Assembly: GCA_026770575.1 (NCBI GenBank)
Contig: MU657181.1
Location: 88,302 to 104,597, forward strand
DNA from: Pelagophyceae sp. CCMP2097
Lineage: Eukaryota > Sar > Pelagophyceae
Length of the DNA stretch: 16,296 nucleotides
Direction: 5' to 3'
Below are positions 8,849 through 16,296 of this stretch, piece by piece. Under the pieces are notes generated by a model. It did not search any database, was not told the DNA's origin, and was given only the letters and a program-made list of their open reading frames with translations. How positions within the stretch are numbered: the stretch's first letter is position 1; each line of letters begins with the position of its first letter. Made by a program: the position numbers and the translations under genes.

Positions 8849-9290
8849 GCGCCGGTATTGCGCTGCCTAGGAATATGATGGCATCGAATGGCGGGCTCGG
8901 CGAGACCAACATGTGGGCCCAAGAAATTCCCAGAGAGCCGCCTGCGCGGAGAGAACGACCCTCGAACGTGAGGATTGCGGGGCTTACCGTTTCAAGCCAA
9001 AGCGGCGCCAGTATTGCGCTGCCTAGGAATATGATGGTATAGAATGACGGGCCCGGCGAGCCCAACATGTGGGCCCAAAAAGTCTCGATGGGACCACCTG
9101 CGCGTAGAGAACGACTCTCAAACGTGACGAACGGGGGCTTACCGTGTCAAAGCCGCAACGGCGCCGGTATTGCGCTGCCTAGGAATATGATGGTACAGAT
9201 TGGCGGGCTCGGCGAGACCAACAATCGAGCCCAAGAAGTTCCTAGAGAGCCGCCTGCGCGAAGAGAACGACCCTCAAACGTGACCTGTGG
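8849..9290. repeat. 156-bp tandem repeat, about 2.8 copies
   Basis: Units start at 8849 (GCGCCGGTATTG...), 9005 (GCGCCAGTATTG...) and 9161 (GCGCCGGTATTG...), a period of exactly 156 bases. Each carries TTGCGCTGCCTAGGAATATG near its start and CCTGCGCG/CGT(A/G)GAGAACGAC near its end. The third unit is cut off near 9290. The period is a multiple of three. Read forward, the units give SIALPRNMM...PPARRERPSNV, with a TAG in unit 2. Read in reverse, they give TFEGRSLRAGG...IIFLGSAI. Neither reading has a clear start or known domain. I treat it as a minisatellite that may or may not be transcribed. Confidence 0.8.
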
Positions 9291-10020
9291 TTCAACCTCA
9301 GGGTGCCGTTCCAAAACACTGACGCCGGCGTTTGGTGGACTTTCGCCGGACAGGATCAGACACCAAGAGCGCGCGCTCGCGGCTGGTGCCCCCCTTAGTG
9401 CCAGGCGCGTCCCGTGCCAGCGCGGCACGGCTCCGCAATGTGCCCAGTTGTTACGGCCCTTTTGGAAATACCCGAAACGATTGCAGAGGGAAAATAAGGT
9501 TATGGGCCTCCCAAAACCTGGACTATTTTCAACTACTTGGGGTCGTAGGAATTCCTAAGTTGGGTGTTGTGTGTTGGGACTACAAAGCAGACTGAGAGTG
9601 CGGAGCACGACTCCCTCTGGGGCACGGGCATCCAGGTGGACAGAGGGCGTTTTAAATGAAGGCCCGGGTCCTTTACAATATTCAGACTTAACGCTGGCTC
9701 CGCCGCCCTCGGTCGGCTGCGCCGGCCGTCGGCCGGCAGTCGCCTTTGCCCTGGGGCCTGACACCGCCCGGGGTGGGTGTTTCGCAGAGGAAGAGGCCGC
9801 ACGTTGGGGTCGGCGCCATCGTCGACGATCGTCGTCGACTTGCTGTTTGCGACCGGCGCGGCGCCTGGGGCCGCGTCGGCGTCGATCTCGAAGGGGTCGT
9901 CGTGCGCGTGAGGGCGTCGAGTGCACCGCGCTGTCGGCCTTGCTGCCCGGCGCCGCCACGCCAGGCTGGTGCTTATTATAGGTGGCACTGTAAAATAATT
10001 TGTAAAAACTGTATTTGATT
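9291..10020. other. Intergenic region without supported gene
   Basis: A minus-strand frame at 9533-10093 is open for 186 codons and includes a stretch reading HDDPFEIDADAAPGAAPVAN, but the remainder has no motif and other frames are open over the same DNA. I do not call a gene. A third copy of TAGGAATTCCTA is at 9546-9557. Confidence 0.4.
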
Positions 10021-10040
10021 TTACATGCAATTGCATGTAA
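10021..10040. repeat. Perfect 20-bp palindrome
   Basis: TTACATGCAATTGCATGTAA is a perfect palindrome, followed at once by GTAATTACAC (10037-10046). That motif recurs about 300 bases on at 10341-10350, next to another perfect palindrome, ACTGTAATTACAGT (10349-10362). The motifs bracket AT-rich non-coding DNA upstream of the ABI gene. Confidence 0.7.
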
Positions 10041-10556
10041 TTACACGACCCCCAAATTTTGCCTTTGAAGTGCCCTTGAAAATACATCTCCAAATCATCG
10101 ATATTTGTGAATTTCGGGCGCCTTGCATCTCGAAATTGTGGCTTTTCCCCACTTGTTTGAACAAAAGTTGGACTTTTACCCCAAAAACATGCGCATGCAG
10201 AGCCACACCTCGCTTTTGAGCTCGTCAGTTCGCCGGGGCGACTCGGCGGAACCTCCCGCTCGCGCTAAGCCCCATTGCGCCTCGTTTGAGCGCCTCTAAA
10301 AATATGACCTTCACTTTACACTGCAAATACGTGTGTAACAGTAATTACACTGTAATTACAGTAAAAACAGGGGCCCATAATCCTCTACACTGTCCTTGCC
10401 CACCTACAGTGCTTATTCTATCTTCCCTCAATTTGCCATCGTAAATCTGGGCCACTGATTATTCTGGGGAATTTTCAGCTCATGAGACAGAGAGTTGACC
10501 TCGCACAAAAATCGCGCGGACAAGCGGGGCAGTCGTCGCGTAGTGGCGTACGCGTC
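10041..10556. other. AT-rich 5' flank of the ABI gene
   Basis: No coding exon supported until the ABI start. It holds GTAATTAC motifs near 10341-10361 and a palindrome at 10349-10362. The ABI frame is open back to an upstream ATG at 10482, which would add 25 residues without family similarity. Confidence 0.4.
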
Positions 10557-11250
10557 ATGGCGGCCATGGAGACGCTGGCTTCGCTGGCGCGGTCCGAGCT
10601 CCCGGAGGCGCTGCAGGAGCTGAACCAGAAGCACGTCTACATCAACGACGTGATCCAATGGTGTGAGACATCGTACCAGACGGGCAATAAGAAGGTCCGT
10701 GCCCCTCGGCGCTCTGGCCCTGCCTCGCCGGGCGGGTATGCACCGCCGGATCGTTCCGTAGGAGGTGCAGGCGCAGACGAAGGAGTACCTCGTCGACTCG
10801 TTGGAGAGCGTGGCCAAAGAGGTCGAGAACGTCGCCGACAAGCTTTCAGACTTCCTCACGCTCCAGGGCAACGCCCTCGACGACCTGGTGCGTGCTCGCA
10901 TCGGAGGACGGCGCCCTGGAACAGCGACGCTCGCTAGGGCACGATGCTCGAGCTCATCAACGAAAAGTTGGACGTCGCAAAGGCACAAAACGCCGCGGTG
11001 CGCTTCTTCAGTCTTCTGCGCATGGCCGCGCGGAGACCGCGGGGGTCACACCCAAAGACACGCTTCCTAGGACCGCCTCGCCAAGTTCCGGCAGGACGTG
11101 GGCGCTCCCGCGCCGCGCGAGGCGGCGGCGCGCGCGCTCACGGACGACGAGCGTAAGACCATGGTCGCCGCCGTGGCGCCCTACGACCCCTGCATCGCCA
11201 ACCGCTTCGACAGCTTCGACGACTGCGGCGAGTGCCTCCAGAAACGCTGA
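10557..11250 (+). CDS. Abl-interactor (ABI) family subunit of the WAVE/SCAR complex, minimal form
   Basis: Four exons, all joined at phase 0: 10557-10694, 10762-10887, 10938-10997 and 11071-11250. The GT-AG introns are 67, 50 and 73 bases, with donors GTCCGT, GTGCGT and GTGCGC. The spliced protein is 167 aa, almost all helix. Family signatures in order: LARSELPEALQELNQKHVYI with YINDVIQWCETSYQ (the N-terminal helix with its aromatic/Cys turn); KEVQAQTKEYLVDSLESVAK (the E..K.Y....L..V(A) helix); ENVADKLSDFLTLQGNALDD; and MLELINEKLDVAKAQNA. ABI scaffolds the complex that activates Arp2/3 actin nucleation. Animal ABI proteins add a Pro-rich region and SH3 domain; this copy stops after a short unique tail, DPCIANRFDSFDDCGECLQK, so it keeps only the complex-assembly helices. 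The ATG at 10557 has a good context (GTCATGG). Confidence 0.82.
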
Positions 11251-11796
11251 GGCACTAAAGAATGGTTCGGCCCAGGCTCGTCCCAGTCGCGTGTTATGCA
11301 GAGTGAGACGGGGGAAGCTACGGAGCTGATTTCGGTGCCATCGTGCGGCCCCGTGTCTGGTCTCCCGATGCCGGCAAAAACGGCGGCGAGTCGCCTTCGA
11401 CTTCTCGGCGCCGCGGAAACGCCATAGGCGCCTCCGGCGGCGTGGCGCAACGCGCCTTCGGCCCGCGGAAAAGGCGACTGGGACGCGCGCCAGGCCGCCG
11501 ACCACCATCATACGGCCGCCGGCGTAGTACGACCGCCGGCCTACGCCCGGCGCCCTCCGGCCGGCATATTACGGACGCCAACCTCCGGCCGCCTCCGCGG
11601 GCCTAGGCTGCTAAGGTGGCCTCCGACCGGCGTCCACCAACCGCCGATATCCGGCGGACGAAAGGTCTCCGGCCGTCGGCCTCCGGCGCGCGCTGCTGTA
11701 CAGACTGAACTTAGTGTCAAGAAGGCGCTGCGCGCGGTTTCTTCGAATTCGAGTGCCGCGGCAGGGCTCTCTGCATCGCGGCGGCGTGGCTGCCGG
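11251..11796. other. Convergent intergenic spacer with CGG-rich degenerate repeat
   Basis: This lies between the ends of the ABI gene (+) and the acetyltransferase gene (-). From about 11480 to 11700 the sequence is a degenerate array of CCTCCGGCCG / CCGCCGGC motifs (for example near 11560, 11582 and 11665), mixed with CATATTACGG-like pieces. ORFs through it on both strands are compositional artefacts. Confidence 0.5.
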
Positions 11797-12533
11797 TCAG
11801 TGCTTTGCGATTTTGATGTTGAGGCGCTGCTTTTGCATCGCATCGTGCCAGTCCGTGTTGAGCAGGGCGTAGACGGCCGTGTCGCGCGAGCGCTCGTCGA
11901 CGATGAGGTGCTTGCGCAGCACGCCCTCGAGCGAGAAGCCAAACGACTCGAAGAGCGCCTTGCGCGGGCCGTCCGCCGTGTCGACCAGCGCCCTGCGAAA
12001 CGCTTCCTGCGACAGCGCCCCCCCGTCCCGGCAGGCGGGACTCACTCGACTCGGCGGTAGCCGGCGGCGAAGAGGCGGCTAAGGACTTCGAAGACAGCGA
12101 GATTCGCGGCGTCGCCCTTCTGGGCGTTTGCCACGTGTGCGCAGTACGCCGGGTGGAGCCAGGCCATTGTGATCGAGACGCCGAGGTGCGTCGGCCGGTT
12201 CAGTTCGAGGCGCAGGCACCCGATTACCGCGCCGAGGCGGGAGTCCTCGACGGCGAGCAGCGCGCCGTCGGCCTCGTCCCAGTCTTCCACGTCCGTCTCG
12301 CCGCGCCAGACGGACCGGTTGTCGTAGGCCGCCTCGCCGAACCGCGCCGAGCCATCGGCGCAGGCGGACAGGTCGTCGCCCTCGCGCGCGTCGCGGACGA
12401 CGACCTCGACGTCGCCGCAAATAGCGACTCGGCGTACGTCGTCGCCCTCGAACAGCGCCGGCCTTAGAGGCAGCTCCAGCGCCCGCTGCAGCAAATGCTC
12501 CACGATCTTCGGCCTAGCGCGGCGGCGGCTCAT
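11797..12533 (-). CDS. GNAT-family N-acetyltransferase (RimJ/RimL-like)
   Basis: Two exons, 12533-12046 and 11992-11797, separated by a 53-base intron with a textbook GTGAGT donor; 227 aa. The phase-2 junction turns ...FAAGYRRVE into ALVDTADGPRKALFESFGFS. This aligns without gaps to the RimJ/RimL pattern GYRRVEWxxDxxNxxSxxxAxxxGF. The end, LEGVLRKHLIVDERSRDTAV then YALLNTDW, matches the terminal strands of the same family (EGVxRxHxxxxGRxRDTxxxSxLxxEW). Residues about 90-130 (GALLAVEDSRLGAVIGCLRL) are the central GNAT strands. The acetyl-CoA pyrophosphate loop (Q/RxxGxG/A) is poorly preserved; HVANAQKGDAANLAVFEVLS sits in that place. It presumably transfers acetyl from acetyl-CoA to an amine, possibly a protein N-terminus or small molecule. 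The ATG at 12533 is chosen, but it lies only 23 bases after the stop of the upstream ORF, so the 5' end is the weakest part. Confidence 0.8.
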
Positions 12534-12556
12534 GTGGCAGCAACGGCGCCTTTGCG

Positions 12557-12793
12557 CTATCGCGGCGCCGTCTGGACGCCGGCTTTGGGCTTCGTCTCGA
12601 AGATGACGGGCTGCGGGCCCTGCTCCGCCTCGAGCTTCATTCGTTCGAAGCTCCCGCCGAAGATGAGGAGCATGGCGACTGCGGTGAGCGTCGCGCAAAA
12701 GACTGTGCACCCGAACACGATCCCGACCATCTGCGGCGAATCCATCGCGGGCAGGTTCGCCGCGGCCATGGCCGCGTTCAACTCGGGCATCAT
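12557..12793 (-). CDS. Small single-pass membrane protein, unknown function
   Basis: From the ATG at 12793 this gives 78 aa. It has an acidic/Ala-rich start (MMPELNAAMAAANLPAMDSP), one strong hydrophobic helix (MVGIVFGCTVFCATLTAVAM then LLIFGG, about 23-48) and a charged tail (SFERMKLEAEQGPQPVIFET). The frame is open back to another ATG at 12949, which would give 130 aa. The sequence CTATAG directly before the first ATG could instead be a splice acceptor for an upstream exon. No family recognised. The stop is 23 bases before the acetyltransferase ATG on the same strand, which is very tight for two independent eukaryotic transcripts. Confidence 0.5.
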   Translation of the reverse strand: MMPELNAAMAAANLPAMDSPQMVGIVFGCTVFCATLTAVAMLLIFGGSFERMKLEAEQGPQPVIFETKPKAGVQTAPR

Positions 12794-12949
12794 CCTATAG
12801 GCCTCGGCGTGAGAGACCAAAGCCCAAAGAAGGTCCAACTTTTTGGCGAAGGGTCTCGAGTTCGGCGAAGGCCTCGTGCGAACCTGCCCACGGTATACAA
12901 GAGCGCGCCGGAGGCACACGGAGGACCCGACTTCGAGCGAAGGATACAT

Positions 12950-13083
12950 ACAAATCCTATTGCAATGCCCACGTAAATAGTTAAAATTATTTAACTAATC
13001 GCTGAATTTTGCGGCCGACCAGTTCGAACTGACCAAAAACTTCTTCTATGATGATTCCAATGAGGCTCCTGCTCGACCTCCAC
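12950..13083. other. AT-rich spacer
   Basis: Contains AT-rich sequence (GTTAAAATTATTTAACTAAT around 12980) and a 12-bp palindrome CAGTTCGAACTG at 13020-13031. It may contain the promoter of the minus-strand membrane-protein/acetyltransferase pair, but no defined element is visible. Confidence 0.35.
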
Positions 13084-13287
13084 TCTCAATTTAGCGATCG
13101 CATCAACCGCCAGTCGCTGAATCGGGCCGAGTTGCTGGCATTTCCTCCCAAAGGCGGAACCTCACGGATTTGCCCGTGGACAGACAGACAGACAGACGGA
13201 CAGACAAAATTGCCCCTGGTAATAATCCTTCAATCTAAGGCCGAAGGGCCCTTGCCGTAAACTGACGTTGATTAAACGGGTCCTCAA
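13084..13287 (+). repeat. Dispersed repeat, copy 2
   Basis: Direct, diverged copy of 1-230. It carries its own tetranucleotide tract (GACAGACAGACAGACAGACG around 13181-13200). Compared with copy 1 it lacks most of the right arm of the terminal hairpin: ACGG is followed directly by GTCCTCAA, consistent with a deletion between short CGG repeats. Confidence 0.8.
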
Positions 13288-13561
13288 AAACATGGAGACA
13301 GAGTCCTTGGTCAAAATAAGCCGAAAATACAGGCTTATTGAGCCTTTGGGTAATTAATAAACTCCTTTTCGGGTACTTAGTGAGATATTGTGACGAACGA
13401 TGGGGCGTCCTGTACGACGAGCTTTTGGATGACTACGCTCGCAACCGCTTTGGATGTCGGTGGTATTACGTTGGCAACGCAAAGGCCCATCTTCTTGGCT
13501 CTCTTAGAGGCACGTATTGGCTTTTTAGACGAAGCACTCACACGGGAATGACAAGTCCCTT
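13288..13561. other. Region with one unassigned open frame
   Basis: A plus-strand frame is open over 13338-13595 and reads VRYCDERWGVLYDELLDDYA then RNRFGCRWYYVGNAKAHLLG, which looks less random than most shadows. It has no ATG start and matches no family I recognise. It might be an orphan exon or part of a mobile element. Not called as a gene. Confidence 0.25.
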
Positions 13562-13664
13562 GATAAAATGTCGGAACGACATCCACTCTCGGTGACGCCC
13601 GGCTAGAGGAGGTCCATGGCCACCTCCTGGCGCAAGAGAGTGGATGTCGTTCGACGATTTGACC
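13562..13664. repeat. Long nested hairpin
   Basis: GAACGACATCCACTCTC (13574-13590) is the exact reverse complement of 13636-13652. The pairing continues outward imperfectly (AAATGTCG / CGACGATTT). Inside it a second stem, AGGAGGT/ACCTCCT, closes on CCATGGCC. The whole could fold as a long foldback of about 28 imperfect base pairs plus the inner stem. Possibly a small foldback element or a structured transcript end. Confidence 0.65.
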
Positions 13665-13966
13665 GACTTACGACCTTTCCAAAAAAGATCGGTGGTGAAA
13701 AAGAGGCATGCAGTCCCCCTAGAGCCAAACTTTTTGGTCTGCGCAGAGGCCAGCCATGGGAGCGCACAATGACACCGATAGCAGCACCATAGCTTGGGTC
13801 GTCAGCGCGCACCGACGAGCCCAAAAGTCGAAATCTCTCTCTTTGCATTTTTGGCTTATTTCGTCCGGGCTTGTTTCACCGTGCTGCCAGTGGCCGGCGA
13901 CACGGGTCCATATGCTCCAGTGTAGACTTCTTGCAAGAAAATTATTACACTGGAGTGGTCGGGAGG
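13665..13966. other. 3' flank of the selU-like gene
   Basis: No gene supported. Just beyond the selU-like stop codon, CTCCAGTGTA (13915-13924) pairs perfectly with TACACTGGAG (13946-13955). Between them is a 12-bp palindrome, TTCTTGCAAGAA. This hairpin would lie in the 3' untranslated part of the minus-strand transcript. Confidence 0.5.
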
Positions 13967-15578
13967 TCATCGTCCCGAATCGGCAGTCTCGACGCCGCGT
14001 CGCTCGTCGCTGTCGGCGACCGTCGCCTCGCCGGCCAGCACCGCCGCGTATATTTGCGCCGCCTCTTCCGCGTCGTGGGCGGTGAGGCCGATTGCGGCTT
14101 GCGCGAGGCTCTTCGGCGAGAGGTCTTCGAGCGGCAAGCGGACGAACTGCTGCGGCCTTACATTTCGCGCGCGGCAGCGGTCGTAGGCCGGGTCGTAGTG
14201 CACCTCTAAAAGATCGGTGACGAGATCGTCCCACCGCCCTTCGTCGATACACGCCTCCCAGCGCGCCAGGGCCTTGGCGCCGAGGTGCGCCTGGCGCGCG
14301 AGGCCCGCGAGGCGCCTCTTCAGCTCGGGCGCGCCGTGGACCGTCTCAAAGGCTGCGTACTGCGCGCGCAGGTGCTTGACGCGGCCGGCGAGGGGCAGTT
14401 CGATGTACGTCGCGTCCTTGGTCGCGGCTATGGCGTCTATGATGAGCGCGGGCACGGTGACGCGCCCGATCAAAGAGCTCTCGGCCTCGACGAAGACGCG
14501 CGTCGACGCCGCGCCAGCGGGCCGCCGCTCCTGGAGCTGGAAGAGGCGCTCGACGAGCGCCGACTCGAAGGCCTTTTGGTTCGGCTGCGCCTCGGCGACG
14601 ACGGCGTCGCCGCGCACCGAGACGAGGTCGCCCAAGGCGGACCCGCGGTGCCGCGCGAGGCCCTCGAGGTCCACCACGCCAAAGGCGGCGCCGCCGACCG
14701 TTTCGGCCGCGTCTAAAGCCCTCTCCTCGAGCGCGTCGAGGACGAGGCCCTTGCCCGACCCCGTCGGACCGTCGATGGCGTGCCACGTAATCTCGCCGTG
14801 GATTTTGGCCGGGTCCTCGAGGTGCGTTCTCACGGCTTCGCGGTAGCGCTTGTAGCCGCCGGAGAGGCGCGCCGTGTGCCACCCGATGCGCGACAGCGTG
14901 TGCGCCACTGCGGCGGACCGCTCGCCGCCGCGCCAGCAGTAGACAAGGACGCGCGCGTCCTTGGGGAGAGATGAAACGCGCTCGTCTTCCAACATCTTGG
15001 CCAGGTTCAACGCCACGAGGCGCGCGCCCCGGACGCGCGCCTCGAATTTCGACGCGCGCGCGTACAGCGTGCCCACCTCGGCGCGCTCCGCGTCGTCCAG
15101 CACCGGGCCTAAGGAGGCATCGCGTCACGCCCGGCCTCGGCCCTGGCCGGGACTGCATCGGGCCGTGGTTCTAGGGTCCGAGTGAACGACGCTGCTTCGG
15201 ACAGTTGATAGCGCCCGGGATGCAGTCCAAGGCAAACTCCGACGGCGACCGCACGTCGATGATCCGAGTCCACTCGTGCGCGCGCGGGATGCCGTGTGTC
15301 GCGCCTGCGGCGGCAGGCCTCGGGGGAGCGCATCGGCGCGAAGGGTGCCCAAGACGCACCGTCGAGGTCATACACCCAGAGCGGCGCGGCGCCCACCGGC
15401 AGTTGCGTGACGCTCCTACGCGGCCGCGTCGCCGCGGGTTTCGGGCCGCGGCGCCGGGGACGCCGGTCGCGCGCTCGCCTGCGACATAAGAGACGCGGTG
15501 GTGTTCGGGCGACCCGACCGCCGCCGGCGGTTTGGCCGGGTGGAGGGCGCGGCAGGTCCGCCGCAGGGCGGCCAGCAT
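13967..15578 (-). CDS. selU: tRNA 2-selenouridine synthase (SelU/MnmH): rhodanese domain + P-loop domain
   Basis: SelU converts 2-thiouridine at tRNA wobble position 34 to 2-selenouridine (via a geranylated intermediate in bacteria), using selenophosphate. Rhodanese half: WTRIIDVRSPSEFALDCIPG and AINCP, then VLDDAERAEVGTLYARASKF, then VLVYCWRGGERS, whose Cys is the expected catalytic residue, and LSGGYKRYR. Second half: GPTGSGKG (Walker A), DLEGLARHRGSALGD, QPNQKAFES, VFVEAESSLIG and LLEVHYDPAY, all diagnostic of SelU. Supported exons: 15108-13967, 15304-15203 and one ending at 15360 (SVTQLPVGAAPLWVYDLDG). The introns at 15202-15109 (94 bases) and 15359-15305 (55 bases) are GT-AG and keep phase 1; the first restores AINCPVLDD. 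The first exon is not resolved: I place the start provisionally at the ATG at 15578 (MLAALRRTCRALHPAKPPAA), which resembles an organelle transit peptide. The C-terminus is longer than the bacterial form. Confidence 0.85.
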
Positions 15579-15926
15579 GAGCGCGAACCGCAAAGGCCGA
15601 GACGCCGGGCCCGTCAGCCCCATAAGAACGCGTCGACCGCAATCGTAGAAAGCGTCGCCGTAATCTCCAGTTTAAAGAAACGTCGTCTTTAGAAAAACTG
15701 CGCGTCGTCCCCGAGTGCGCCACGACACTCGGCCACGCCGCGCCTGGCGCGTGCCGAGCACGCAACAGCGATTCTACACGCAGCTCATTCCGCTCTCACC
15801 GCGGTTTGTCGAACTGGGACGCTCATCCGCATCACCGAGGGCCCCTCGGGGAAGAACGCCCTCTCGACTATTGTAGCGGGATATATAAAACTCAAATAGT
15901 TTTATACCGTTTTTACAGTAGAGAGG
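15579..15926. other. 5' flank of the selU-like gene, no gene seen
   Basis: GC-rich to about 15780, then AT-rich. A perfect 9-bp hairpin, TATAAAACT-CAAAT-AGTTTTATA, lies at 15884-15906. No supported ORF. Confidence 0.4.
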
Positions 15927-16200
15927 TTCACTTTTTTCTAACCAGTTTCTAGGAAGTTCCTGCCCCAATTAGAATCTGGCCCCAATTAGAATCCAATCTG
16001 GCCTATCAGGTGACTTGAAAATATAATATGTTCAGAAAAAGAAATTTTGAACCAATCACGGAGCTCGAAATTGGGAATATGTTCAGAAAAAGTTAGATTC
16101 TAGTTGGGGCATTTCCGCGAAAGCCGATTCTAATTGGGGCAGGAGCTTCCTACCAGTTTGTAGAAAAAAAGTGAACTAGAAACTGGTTAGAAAAAGTGAA
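15927..16200. mobile_element. Foldback / MITE-like element with about 50-bp imperfect terminal inverted repeats
   Basis: 15927-15976 (TTCACTTTTTTCTAACCAGT... ending CTGCCCCAATTAGAATC) is an imperfect reverse complement of 16126-16175. A further 25 bases, 16176-16200, again complement the outermost 15927-15952, so the right end carries the terminus twice. Internal direct repeats: CCCCAATTAGAATC at 15963-15976 and 15980-15993, a diverged inverted copy at about 16096-16110, and ATATGTTCAGAAAAAG at about 16026 and 16077. There is no coding potential. The structure fits a non-autonomous foldback element. Confidence 0.7.
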
Positions 16201-16296
16201 ACTCGGGGTTCAGGCGATAGTTAGAAAAACTTTATGGAGTTAGAGCCAAGCCGACCGGGCTGCGCGCATCTCCTTCTCCGGCCGATGCGCCCCGCG
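16201..16296. other. Window edge, no feature
   Basis: AT-rich, then GC-rich at the very end. Nothing recognised. Confidence 0.3.

Noticed and set aside
9533..10093. 186-codon minus-strand ORF
   Set aside because: Crosses AT-rich palindromic DNA and has no recognisable domain; only a short acidic stretch looks protein-like.
13020..13031. 12-bp palindrome CAGTTCGAACTG as a possible B-box or regulatory site
   Set aside because: It is isolated, without an A-box or tRNA-like structure; a single 12-bp palindrome is weak evidence.
13338..13595. Plus-strand ORF rich in Trp/Tyr/Leu
   Set aside because: No ATG start, no family recognised, and its end falls in the long hairpin; kept only as a note.
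13719..14252. 177-codon minus-strand ORF beside the selU-like gene
   Set aside because: Overlaps the selU-like coding exon in another frame; only the part beyond the selU stop is free and it has no motif.
1..16296. CRISPR arrays, bacterial operons, phage or plasmid functions
   Set aside because: No regular spacer-repeat array, no ribosome binding sites or operon structure, and clear spliceosomal introns in several genes.

Overview
The window looks like nuclear DNA of a GC-rich microbial eukaryote. Coding regions are G/C-rich at third positions and interrupted by very short introns (about 40-180 bp, mostly GT-AG with GTGCGT/GTGAGT-type donors). Genes sit on both strands without bacterial-style operons or ribosome binding sites, and AT-rich, repeat-filled DNA lies between them. 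Three things point to a photosynthetic stramenopile of the pelagophyte type (Aureococcus/Pelagomonas-like): a degenerate RelA/SpoT-like domain fused to kinesin-light-chain-type TPRs, an intron-bearing bacterial-type tRNA 2-selenouridine synthase, and the gene style. The lineage is an inference and was not tested by any search.

Layout. 1-230: copy of a dispersed repeat with a (GGAC/AGAC)n tract. 619-1530 (+): cyclin. 1777-4291 (-): RelA/SpoT-like domain plus TPR protein, reconstructed here as one gene with two GC-AG introns. It carries an in-frame TGA and a compensating pair of frameshifts. 4292-5247: no supported gene. 5248-6669 (-): five-exon gene for a CmcI-like (cephalosporin-hydroxylase family) methyltransferase with a signal peptide; all junctions are in phase. 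6670-10556: about 3.9 kb of gene-poor DNA. It holds two adjacent terminal-inverted-repeat elements (6814-7843 and 7847-8438), a 156-bp tandem repeat (8849-9290) and AT-rich palindromes. 10557-11250 (+): four-exon minimal Abl-interactor (ABI) subunit of the WAVE/SCAR complex. 11251-11796: CGG-rich repetitive spacer. 11797-12533 (-): two-exon GNAT acetyltransferase. 12557-12793 (-): small single-pass membrane protein. 13084-13287: second copy of the dispersed repeat; then a long hairpin at 13562-13664. 13967-15578 (-): tRNA 2-selenouridine synthase (SelU/MnmH), with uncertain 5' end. 15579-16296: gene-free, with a foldback (MITE-like) element at 15927-16200.

The genes do not form a pathway. Cell cycle (cyclin), actin nucleation (ABI), tRNA selenium modification (SelU), a secretory-route methyltransferase and an acetyltransferase are neighbours by chance, as is usual in a compact protist genome. 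The least ordinary parts are the RelA/SpoT-TPR fusion with its in-frame TGA, the eukaryotic SelU, and the cluster of unclassified inverted-repeat elements.
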